Below are positions 53,501 to 64,000 of a DNA stretch of 64,000 nt, in pieces. The notes under the pieces were generated by a model. That model had not been told where the DNA came from, made no database searches, and was given only the letters and a program-made list of their open reading frames with translations. The translations under genes were made by a program, and so were the position numbers. The stretch's first letter is position 1; each line of letters opens with the position of its first letter. Source of the DNA: Tomocerus qinae (lineage: Eukaryota; Arthropoda; Collembola; Entomobryomorpha; Tomoceridae); NCBI GenBank assembly GCA_020055645.1, contig CM034547.1, forward strand, positions 20,313,013-20,377,012, written 5' to 3'.

Positions 53501-55264
53501 TGTTTTAGTGCTGTATGAAAACTACTGCTGTTTTCTAGTGCTTGTCACGTCATAGACTCCTGTCATGTCTTGATCATCATGATTCTCCACTCAAATTCAA
53601 CTTTTCTCTCCATATCCACTCATCTTCAAGACAAAGCAACTTAAGTCATCCCCGCTACTTCCAAATAGCTTACTATATATTTTCCCCAATAAGCTGCAGA
53701 GATGCTCATACTCGTTTGCTGTTATCTATCCATGCACGAACATGTGCTTGCCACATATATACAAAGAGTATCTACTCCTTTGTCTAGAATATAATTAACT
53801 TCTGTGTGGTTTATTGTTTTTGTCTGAACTGGAAATGTATAAAGATTCTTAAAAATGTCCCTTTCTTCACAAATAAAACTGCTGTAGCTTTCAACATAGA
53901 AAACGTTGATTGCCTACTTACAGACATTAAAACAAATGAGACAGTTATCAGCTCTTTTCAGGTTTCAAACAATGTTGTACAATATACTTTCTATAAGAGA
54001 ATAATTCAGATGATGACTTTGATAACGAAACAGTAAAAAAGGTAGGCGATTACCCAAGTGTCCCTGGAGCTTCTATTTAAATTAATAAGAAATTTTTAAG
54101 GACATCATAAATCTCTGAAAGCAATAAAAAGAAATATCTTAGCATTTCTTTACAGGGGAAGACGTGGAAAACACCATTATGGTGAACAATGATTGATACT
54201 TATTATCACCAATTCATCCTTTCATATTAGTTTACCACAACTCAAATTATTATTTTGAGGTATGCGACTGCAATGTGATAATCGTGTACCGGATTTGGAA
54301 TTTTTTCATTTTACACACTCCGTGACCTGCTGAGTTCAGTTACACGACATATTTTTTACTAAATATCTTGATCTCAAATATCTATACTGTTTCAATTTTT
54401 TCCATAGCCTTCACATTCTTTTTCACCAGCATTGGAAGAAATCAAAAATTGTGGAATCAGGTTTTGACTATTTATCAGTAAGGCACATAGTGCATTTTGC
54501 ACCTACGGCTAGCAGAAAATACTTTATAGCAATGTACGCTATTATTATTACGTATAGGTATCTAAAGTCCGTTCAAAGATCAACATCAGAAAAAAACTAG
54601 CTAACATTATTTGAAGGTTTTAGGTACTTTTGCTAACTACACTGCAAAGAGTAGTAACAAATTGTACATATATTTGTACAAGACAGTCAAGCTGTCTGTA
54701 TGTCCGTTGGTTGGTACTTACATGCACCCAATTCCATGTCTTATCATTGTTATCTTGTATATTAAGTTGGTATGCGACTACAACTCAAAAATAGCTTTAA
54801 TGAAGACATTACACTGGTTACAATTGCCATTTATTACCTTTTACAGTTTATTCTATTGACTTATGTTGTTAGCATTGTCTATCTGATTTTTATTGACATT
54901 CCAGTTCAACATTCAATGTTTTTCTGTTTATGGCGAGGTGATAATTATTCTGGTCATTCTTGTTGAATTCACGTAGCTATACACAACAATCATCCACATG
55001 TACATACGTAAATAAATATAGCAGATACGAGCAAGGTAATGCTATTGAGGTTATGGGTTCATCGAGCTACAGATTATTAGAAATTGTTTCTCCAGCTATA
55101 TATAAACATCGTGATCCCTTTACTCCAATTTTCTAACATACTGTATCTGCATTATTAATTCTGCACTAAATAAAACCGGCAATGCAATGGCACTACTGAA
55201 CTTGCATTATTAGATGAGTGTAATTAATGTTATGATGGTAGAAAAGCTGCATAGAAATTAATAG

Positions 55265-56036
55265 CTACAATACAATAAATACAATAAAGGAGAATAATTT
55301 TCTTGTTTTGCGAACAATGAAGAGTTGTATTGTAGTGAGGATGAAGATTGGTGATGGAGAACAAAGGAATGAAGTTTGGAGAAAGAGAAGGAAAGAATTT
55401 ATGAGGTTCAGTTGTGGATGAATAGTTGACATTGACACCTCAAAACTGTAAAGGCAACACGAAGCCAAAGCAAAGTCAGCCAAAGTGCCAATGTCAATCT
55501 CGCAGCTTGCTGCACTTGTTTTACTTGAGAAAACTTGTAGTTTTTCCTTGTGTTTTCTTAGTTTGGCTGGCATCTTTTCTTCTGTTCATTGGAATTGCAT
55601 TGGATCGTAAAAGTTTGGTTGATCCGACTGACTCAGACTCAATGTCAAGTCGAAGCGAATTTTTTCTCACTTGATCTCATCTGCATCCTACATAGTTTGT
55701 TTCTTATTGTTAGATCCACTAGTTCGGCTCACTCATCATCAGTTCAGTTCAGGTCAATTGACACTGGCATTTGGCCAAGCAAATAATAATCAGTGGAGCT
55801 ATTGCCTTCTCATTTTGTTTTATTTTATTTTACTCTGCATGCAGTTTACTTTACGATCATCGGCAAGGAAAGCCGCTGTGGGCATTCCTCCACGTGTGAT
55901 GATTGATGATAAACGGCCAATCTGCATTTGCATACCACCAGCTAAATCAAAAAGGTACACTACACAACTACTTACTAACTACAGATGCAATTCAACAACC
56001 CATACCAGACCACGCCACTTCACTTACCAATTCTAA
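55265..56036. other. Cluster of overlapping open frames on both strands
   Basis: A minus frame (55265-55573, 102 codons) and plus frames (55426-55674, 55589-55786, 55671-56036) overlap. The last, 121 codons, is the longest in the window. Frames open on both strands at once usually mean locally fewer AT-rich stop codons, not coding. The plus products include a hydrophobic stretch at 55426-55674 (VFLVWLASFLLFIGIAL) followed by a Ser/Asp-rich piece. No splice or promoter evidence decides between strands, and no family is recognised. Confidence 0.12.
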
Positions 56037-58560
56037 ATGTCTTGTAACATGAAATCTGACTTACACTTTGCTCTACGATTTAAAACTGCATGCTCATGTT
56101 TATTATATCACTATTAGTCTACCATACTTATGCTTTACATAAGTACCCTAATATATGTAAGTGTAATGTGCCTGATAAGAAACAAATTCACGCTTGCATT
56201 TCAGATACGAAAAAATGGCTTGAACACAAACAACCACTTTTGCAAATACCGCTTGTCTATCTACTTCCATGCACTATACCGACAACCGATATGATAAGTA
56301 GATACTTAATGTAATGTACGTAGCCAGATATACCACTATCGGGTACTATAAACATACAAAAGCCTTTCAACACTCAACTTTTAGCTCGTTGCATTGCTGC
56401 ACTGCAGGACTTGGCTTCACAGAGATATCTATATTTTCAACATCGTGAAAAATCAGAAGTTGCAAACTACTTAGCAAACATAACTCTGAAGCATAAAAAT
56501 TATCATAATGAAGAAATACAGATACCATTTAAGTCGTCTCTATTTGCATCTGCACATATCTAAAGATCCGTTTCACCGACAAATGCAACCTCAAATGAAA
56601 AATCTCTCTCCACATTGTAATACTTACAATATTGCAGATCACGCGTAGGCAACTTATCTGCAAACTTGTGCAGTATCTTTTGACATGTCACCTTTCAAGA
56701 ATTTTAAGTTATCAGCTAAACTACCAAGGACTTACATATTATTACAGGCACTAATTACTTTGCAACCGGTTGAAGTTCAACAAGCAAATATATAATACCA
56801 AGTAAACTAATTTCGTGTTTTTCCATTTCTGATTGGGCAATACACAAATAGACACACAGTAGCAAAAACAAAGTTTGAATACTAGAAATAGATACCAGAA
56901 TACGCATTAAAGCTTAGGCAATCAGTTGTACGTGATAAGTTTCTTGTCACAAACTGTAAACAATACGTAGAAATTCGATGACACATTAGTGACCTGGAGT
57001 GGATGACTTATTTGCATTGGACTGTACCTCGATGGTACGTTTAGTATTCTTACACAGATTTGTTTACCCTGAGAGGCATTTTCTAAAGAGTGTGTAGCCA
57101 TTATCGCTTTTTTAATGTTACTGGACAGATTATGTAGTTACTATACTATCCACATAGAAAATTAAAATTGAAAGTTGTAGGAGGGTTCAGTTCACATATG
57201 ACACTCGTTGTGAAGCTTTAAAAGCCGAAAACTCAGATGACCTCCTAAATACTACAAATAAATTCCTAAATAAGTTAACAATCTATTTGAAGAGAGCATT
57301 ATAGACACTAAACATTAGTGTTTGCTTTCATACAAACAAACAAAAGTAGGAAAACAAATAAAGATATGTGTGTATGTACATCGTCTATTTAATCATGATA
57401 GCACCTTTATACAGTATTTTCACTGATGTCGATGTCATAAGCAAATTGTATTTGAATTCTATTCACTAAAAGTCGAATGATGTTGATTATGAAATACTTC
57501 TGAACAATTAAAGAAGCTGTGGAACTGTTAAACTGTCTCTCTTGCAAAAATCAAGCATCAATCAAGCAACAATCGAGTTTGCAATTAAAAAATGTCTTAT
57601 CGTGCATATTATTAGTATGCCGGATTTATTATCGCATCTCTGTCGCCAACCAAACAGAAACCTAAGCTTTCTATGAAACAGTTCAACATTAAATAGTTTA
57701 ACACATTTTCAGAAAGTTTAGTAAAGAAGATATGTTACGAAAGGTCAAGGAAGTAAACTGAGTCAAATATTATAGAATAATAATGGATACTAATTTAGTC
57801 AAGATGGAGAAAGTTAAGTTGACGTTGAGATTAGAAAAAAAATTAGAGACGTCTGAGCAAATAACTATTGAAACAGCCTTTAGTTGTCAACTGTGGGAAA
57901 ATCCATTTACCTAATGATGTATTATAAATAAATACTTTAACGATAAACAATGAAAGTAATGACGTTTCTCATTGAAATATATAACTAATTGAAATTAATA
58001 AAATAAAAGCAAACATAAGAAAATAGCATATTATGAGGAAAGGATCAACTTTGTAGTTGGAACTACAGACTTGTAGTCATACAGCAAAGTCATGGACCAT
58101 TCATAGCAACACAATTGGTTAAATGACTGTGTTGCCGGTTTCTCGCATTTTACGTGCGACTTACACTTTTGAAGATTCGGATCTCTTACCCTTCATCAAC
58201 TTGTAGGTACACCACAAGTTACCTGATACACAAATGATTTTACATGATAAGACTAGTGAATTATAGGTACAGATTAAAAGATACCGTATGTTACTACTAC
58301 TACTTGTACATTACAATAATGTATGTATTCTCATCGGCATACGTAAAAATAAACAAGCCTATCTAGACAATTTGTTCTACAGTATCAAGTATAAATGACA
58401 TGGGTAAAAGATCTCAGATCATTTTGATTGGATTTTTAAGTACAACTGATAAAGAAAATGTACCATGAGTATATATCAGTACCTATTCATATAGGTAGAC
58501 AGGTGGATCAGAAAAATTCATAGTTAAAATCTAGTAGAGATATTAGTCTTATTGTCGTAG
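56037..58560. other. AT-rich DNA, no convincing gene
   Basis: Only chance-length frames were found. There are imperfect AATCAAGCA repeats at 57549-57568 and (TAC)4 at 58292-58303. Confidence 0.55.
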
Positions 58561-58564
58561 GTAA

Positions 58565-59420
58565 CATAAGAACACATGTTCAGATATGCAAGGGACAAAT
58601 GAACTGGAAGCCAAATGGACAAGAGGTCTTAGAGGTCCCAATCATCTCAAGTCCCAAAATACACCCCTTAAGCAAAAGGATCAAATGAGACGAAGAAAAC
58701 TGTCTTTGAGAAAATTTTGGTGACATTTGTCTTCCCATATCTGTAGGGTACAGAGTAGAATATCGGATGGAAATGTAAAATGATCCAGGGTGAAGGAACA
58801 TAGTAATAGACAAAATGTGGAGATGTATAAGCAAAGGATGTTTCCTCTAATGCAAGTCCATAGTAAGGACATTTAGGGTCGTTTATATTTACAATATATT
58901 GCACTGCAGAGAGATAAAGCGTTTTGTGGAAGATAAATGCATCCTAGTATCAGGATGTTAAAATTCATTCCCATGCTCAAAGAAAATAATGTTGTGCATA
59001 TAGATATGAATGTAGTAGGTATAATTCATTGGGGTATCAAGCGTAGCTATGTCCTGCCCTTACATGACGAAGAAGATAGGTTTGAATATTGTCACCAAAA
59101 ATGAGGTCACTTTCTCATAGTACTTATCTCGGGAAGCATATGTTTTAGATGTCCCTAAAAATGCATCTCTTTGTACTTAACCTTTCCTTGCCCAAAGAAA
59201 TAGATCTCGAAGTTAAGAAATTCTATTCTTAATGTTGTACTGATCATACTATTACATACCATGACCTTTTTAGGAGTGTCTCATGGGCAATTGAAAATTC
59301 TTGCAGTTGTTAATGTCATCCTTTTAAAAAAGAGTCATGAAAAGTGTATTTACAACTTTTTGCTCAAAACAGCCTTTGGTTAAGCAGGATATGGTATTTA
59401 ATTTTTTGCTGGACATAACT
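58565..59420 (+). pseudogene. Possible decayed coding sequence
   Basis: One plus frame over about 285 codons carries only about ten stops, where roughly twenty would be expected in AT-rich DNA. Its longest clear runs are about 50 codons from 58565 (containing LEAKWTRGLRGPN, then a basic MRRRKLSLRKFW), about 55 codons from the ATG at 58938 (ending with HDEEDRFEYCHQK) and about 59 codons ending near 59391. The stretch lacks the TAGTAG-type words common elsewhere and so differs in texture. Two minus frames (58580-58834 and 58668-58904) are also open, so the coding strand is uncertain. An AATAAA lies just downstream (59488-59493). A degenerate mobile-element gene or dead host gene is possible; no domain is recognised. 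Confidence 0.2.
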
Positions 59421-60999
59421 AGTGTGTTCTTACACATTCTATTAAGTTGTAAAAGGTTTTTGTGTTGATATGTACATAAGGAACTTAATAAAATCATAAC
59501 AAATTCTCAAAAATGCACTATTGTACAACATGGACGATATTACATTACATTACACTCAAGGAAACGCTTTATTCCCTATCTACATATTTGCACACAATGG
59601 GACTTGGTCATGCAACTCTCCATAATATAAATTAATGTGTTTAAAGCATACATTTATAGTCATGAGTTCACACCTGAAGACTTCCAAAAGTAGCTGTCAA
59701 ATTGTTTGAACCAATTATTAATAGGAGTGCGGTGAAGTAGAACATTAGAATTCTTACAATGCCTTTGGAGCAACTACAGCTGAATCTTTGTAACATAACA
59801 ACATGCAAATCCACTTATTTTAGTATTCTATTGAATTTCTCACTATCGTCATAAGCCTGTGAACAAATAGAATAAACACATCCATATAAGTGCAGAAAGA
59901 GCATAAATGTAATTACTAACTTCGCCATTATACAGTAAGTACTTGGGCTGCATTGTGTTTATGTTAATTGTGTTTAGAAGGGAATAACCAGGTACTCTGC
60001 CTTAAATTGAAATGAATTGCACAATCGTTATCACCTGGTAAACAAACTACTACCATGCATAATCGTATGTTATAGCCTGTATCTCCGTTTCTCTATTATT
60101 CCAAGTAATTTCTAGCTTTTAATGCTTCACATAACTGAAACTTTTGAACCTATATAAGTACATTGTTAAGCAGACCCAGTTCAATGGTGTAATTACCCAT
60201 TTTATTAGTTAATCTAGTTGGGAATCTTATTAAGGACAAAGGAGGAATATAGAAATAAATGGTTATGACAGTAACAAATGGGTTAATATGCATGAGAAAC
60301 CTTTGTGATTTTGACATATTCAAAGAATGAATTAATTGAAGTCAAAATCGGCAAATTGTTGATTACAGCGAGATATGATTGGACAATGATAGGTGAAGAA
60401 ACATTCGCTTGGCCCTGTCAAAATGACTGAAGACATTAATTTTTGTACCGAATTGTTAGCTGACTGTGTAGAAGACCCATTAACCAACTCTGAGACACCT
60501 ACACATGACTTTCCTTTTCTTGACTCTTAAAGAGCACCTCTCATCTCAAGTGAGTGACTGGATTGACGCGGTCTCCTCCATTCAACTCTGTCAGTAGAAA
60601 AGATTAAAAACGACCTTCCTTATAAAGAGTTTAATTGTGAGTGGAACACAACGAAATGTTTACTACTATTATTTTTATTGAGTTCCCATGTACAGAAAGT
60701 GCACTTCTAGGATGTTAGACCCTAATAAAATAAAAATAACGTCTGTTTTTTAATTAAGAGTGTGTTTTACTCCACAATTTACCTAACTTAACGTTATAAC
60801 AAGCAATCCTCTCTAAAACGTGCTTTATTTCCATTCTAAACTCATGAATCTTGTGTCAGGATGATGTTTCCTACAAGGTATACCATAAAGTAAAGTTTTT
60901 CGCCACAATATGTACTAGATAACACCTTAGTCATGTATGCGAGATGTTAAGTATGTAATTACTTCACTGTTTACTTGACTAACTATAAAATATTCCTAA
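59421..60999. other. AT-rich DNA, no convincing gene
   Basis: Nothing was seen beyond an (ATTAC)3 run at 59539-59553 and a branch-point-like TGACTAAC near 60977-60984, just before the next candidate. Confidence 0.55.
59539..59553 (+). repeat. (ATTAC)3 run
   Basis: Three perfect ATTAC units. A partial copy of the same run is at 8074-8086. Confidence 0.85.
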
Positions 61000-61245
61000 A
61001 AGAACAAGGAATATAAAGATAAGTGGAATGTGCCATACCGTACATATCTTGGCGAAGGACACCCGGAAAACTCACAAAGTGCCAAGCGAACTGATATATT
61101 TTACGCAGCGAATCTCAATGAAGCCCCAAAAGAAGCTATCATTACTTTTGCTTTTGACTGGAGTTTTCCTTTGCTTTTGTTGTGGGCTGAGGTTAGCAAT
61201 GGCTCATCTGCTGCAGTAATTGTGCGTAGTAGAAAATATGCATAG
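61000..61245 (+). CDS. Candidate exon or small gene with two overlapping frames
   Basis: Frame 1 is open from 61000 to a TAG at 61243-61245 (82 codons including the stop). Its product is mixed in composition (YLGEGHPENSQSAKRTDIFY, later FAFDWSFPLLLLWAEV) and the DNA looks less AT-rich than its flanks. Just upstream are a branch-point-like TGACTAAC and an AAAAG acceptor; a GTGCGT donor-like site starts at 61221. A second frame starts at the ATG at 61118-61120 and gives 33 residues with a near-ideal signal-peptide layout: a basic MKPQKK start, then LSLLLLLTGVFLCFCC, ending at a TAA at 61217-61219. Only one of the two can be the main product; the second might be a secretory first exon if it splices before the TAA (GAG|GTTAGC near 61191). 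No family is recognised. Confidence 0.22.
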   Translation, partial: KNKEYKDKWNVPYRTYLGEGHPENSQSAKRTDIFYAANLNEAPKEAIITFAFDWSFPLLLLWAEVSNGSSAAVIVRSRKYA

Positions 61246-64000
61246 ACCATGTCCATATCTCTCCATGGCTAATATTTTATACTCTTTGTACTCAAGCACA
61301 GACATAAACATTCGTTGCACATAAAGATAATACATAACCTATATACATCCTTTTGATAGCCATAATAATAAGTTATCTGCAATTGTTTGATGTGCAATAT
61401 CTCTCTTTATAGTAAAAGAATTGTATAGTATACCATTCTTAAATAATATTATGCAACCATATCTATAAACTACATAATACCTGTCTTTAATAATGAGAGA
61501 GAAGAAAAGAAGGATACTGCTGTTAAATTAAATGATTTCAGTTGTTGTATCAGAAGCTCCATTACAGAATAAAGTACACACAGTAAGCAAAGCATTGTGG
61601 TTTCGTTGGACATGCTTCAAATTTAATGTTATGATAATGCAATTATATAATTTTTGAAAGTGTCCGTACCTATATACTTATGGAAAGGTAGGGAATATTA
61701 TTAAGTAGAGATATAGGTCTATAGATAGTGAATTTAGGATGCGCTTGTATAAATATCAAAGTAACGCCTGTAGCTTAAGTGGGTTTAATGATGTGTTGTT
61801 GTGGCCAAAAAGCCATTTCAATATACAATGTATGCCATGCCACACATGGTAAACAATCATAAAATACACTCTTACGACTCCTCTCTTTCCTTTGACTCTC
61901 TAAACTAAAGTTCCCCATTAGAAACCAACCACATGCTATATTAAACGAGCTATAGAAACAGAAGGATTAGACTAAGGAAGAAATGTACAGGTAGTAGTAT
62001 AATGGCATTAATTGTGGCCATACCTACCTACTTGAGTAGTTTCGTTTAAAGTACCTGCTTGGAAGCTATAGAAGGGATTTTGATGGTATTGGATGCACTT
62101 AAACGTTCTGCTAATTCTAGCCTTGTATAGTACCGACCAACGGACAAGTTATTATGTATGTCCTATTATTTGTAAAGTGGTTAATGGCTAAATATTGTAA
62201 AAATTCAGATTCCTAAGGTAGGCTCTTGAGAAGTAGTTAAATACAACAAAGTAAATGCATGGGACGGCGTATGCCATTTAATTAATTGCTAGGTTGAACC
62301 TAGTGTCAAGCCATTAAACATGCCAAATTGATAAATAACGACCTATGAAAGCTTTTTGTTTTTGATATCGCACAAGCACACAATATATTATCCTGAATAA
62401 GTACAGTATAACCGCAAAATAATAAATAGTCGAAGGTGTATCTTTCATTTCTATGTGGGTTACATGATATTACATTAATCCTTTGCAGTTAGTTACCTTT
62501 ACGGATCGTTCAGATGTATATTACTGTTTGAGAGAAGATCGGAGGTGTGCTCCTCTCTAAACGAAGGATGCAGACTAAACTCAAATGAGACAGAAGAGAT
62601 ATATTATTTGTAAAGAGTACCCATGACTAGCCTTTGCATTATGCATTACTATAGTACACTCCGAGTTAACGACGAAGACAAAGAACGATCACTGAAAAGT
62701 ACATCTTGTCTCAGTAGGTAAATACACACCTAATCCTCTATGCTTACATTACATTAGGATTCTATCGTAAATTATTAACGTGAACGTGAACCCAGATTTT
62801 TGTTTGTTTTTACCATACCATCAAATGTGGCTAGGTTTTTGCTCAAAACTTGGCCACTTACTGCCATACACTCGAAAGTCATGCAACTTTTGGCGTTTAT
62901 TTGTTTTCCCTAGCAAAATCCCATGCAGAAGGCTAAATTAATTACTCAAACCAATCAAAATATACTCCCCACAAATAAAGACAGTCCTGTTATGCACAGA
63001 AACAAAAAAGGCACAACTTTAAATAATTTAAATCCACAAAGAAGCTACATCATTCTATGCATGAGTCTAGAGATGTACCACTTTTGCCTTTTCTACCAAG
63101 TAGGCATGCTGGTCAATAAAAATACCAAAGTTGGACATTAAAAAAATTGAGGAATGGATCGAGAATGTTTTTTTCTGAGTAATTAGTAGAGAAAAGCCTT
63201 TTTGGCATGCTCACAACTAGTATTTGTGTAGTTACTAACGATAAGTACTTTTTACGTGGTAGAAATTCAAAGAAATCGTGCATCTTGTCGAATTCCATCT
63301 AGATAATAAGTAAGGTGCTTGGAGTAGATACCTTAATTGACATTTACCTTTATTATGCAGGTAACATTAGATGAACTCGCAAGAAACACTCGCCATGATT
63401 GTGTAATGTAATTTGTACCAAGATTTGCATATTTTCTGTGTTGTTCGGTCACTGAGATGGTCATAAATACCAATCTCTTCTGGAATAAAAACTTGAGTCA
63501 ACTTACCTTCACTTTGCTATACCATTAGTTAGCAAATTGAGTACAGAATGAAGGATTAATCTTTGATGCGCAACTAAAAAATGGTATTCTATACGTACTG
63601 GTTATTGATATTGATAGCATGCTATTAGTATGCCCCTAGATCTAGCAGAAAATCGACTGTAATGGCATTTAATAGATATTTATTGCATTCATTGCAAGGG
63701 AAATAAAGTCAATGAACATTTTTCAATTTTCAGACACTGAAGTTAAGTCACCACACACAGAATAATAGCAGTCTAGTCTCAAACTATTCACGTACACACA
63801 CACGCAATTCAAGCATTCATTTATGAATTTCTCTGCAAGGTGCTTCTTTTCTTGTGTCTGGGATTCCGGTTTGCATCTCCACATTGTTTGTTCCATCCCT
63901 TGCAAAAATCCCACCGCGGTAGGTAGCAAAAGTAAAGTAGTGATCCGTACAAGATTATCACCACGTCGTCATGTACTATGTATATTTTCAAATGGTAACT
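61246..64000. other. AT-rich DNA, no convincing gene
   Basis: Only chance-length frames are present. An 18-base word shared with 50766-50783 lies at 62021-62038. The A-rich plus frame at 62923-63141 has the Lys/Asn-rich product expected from its composition. Confidence 0.55.

Larger units (their letters stand above)
43092..55264. other. AT-rich DNA, no convincing gene
   Basis: About 12 kb. It contains (TCA)5 at 45294-45308, a pyrimidine-rich tract at 45411-45500, a (CTTT) run at 46608-46622 and a short hairpin at 47562-47580. Frames at 44512-44805 minus, 51472-51735 minus and 53806-54036 plus are mixed in composition but within chance length, and no splice model could be built for them. A microexon-like segment (CAG|36 bases|GTAAGT) ends at 47459. 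No RNA gene or transposon was recognised. Confidence 0.5.

Noticed and set aside
1..64000. tRNA, rRNA, snRNA, CRISPR, telomere or bacterial operon signals
   Set aside because: No internal promoter boxes, conserved rRNA or snRNA blocks, regularly spaced repeats, telomeric arrays or long tandem coding frames were seen on either strand.

Overview
The window looks like nuclear DNA from a eukaryote. It is AT-rich by eye (I did not compute the value) and has no operon-like packing and no bacterial gene. I recognise no known protein family, rRNA, tRNA, CRISPR array or intact transposon. The species group cannot be fixed from the sequence. Frequent short runs such as TAGTAG/CTACTA, CCTTCC and TAGGTACC, together with GT-AG splice-like signals, fit an animal or an alga with large intergenic regions or introns, but are not diagnostic.

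The longest ATG-initiated frame is 121 codons. If A+T is near 64%, about 7% of random codons are stops, and a 64 kb window read in six frames should give a longest chance frame of about 120-130 codons. The open frames are therefore no longer than chance predicts. The default reading is intergenic or intronic DNA, and every protein-coding entry below is a low-confidence candidate chosen for extra signals: splice sites in phase, a signal-peptide profile, sparse stops, or several open frames on one strand.

By region: 1-7.2 kb is plain AT-rich DNA with one interesting minus-strand frame at 6.4-6.7 kb that has a textbook signal-peptide profile. 7.5-15.6 kb holds microsatellites and short tandem repeats only. 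15.64-16.11 kb holds the best-supported feature, a near-perfect 0.34 kb palindrome with ~138-base arms, like a MITE or foldback element, with smaller stems on both sides. 16.1-28.2 kb is mostly empty but carries minus-strand candidate exons (25.0, 26.4, 27.3-28.0 kb) and one plus-strand candidate at 28.1 kb. 28.2-43.1 kb has a two-exon candidate at 34.0-34.6 kb whose junction keeps frame, and candidates at 41.1, 42.3 and 43.0 kb. 43.1-58.5 kb is mostly featureless apart from simple repeats and overlapping open frames at 55.3-56.0 kb. 58.56-59.42 kb has few stops in one plus frame and may be decayed coding DNA. 61.0-61.25 kb has a compact open frame overlapped by a signal-peptide-like frame. 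The remainder is featureless.

No pathway or cooperation between genes can be inferred.
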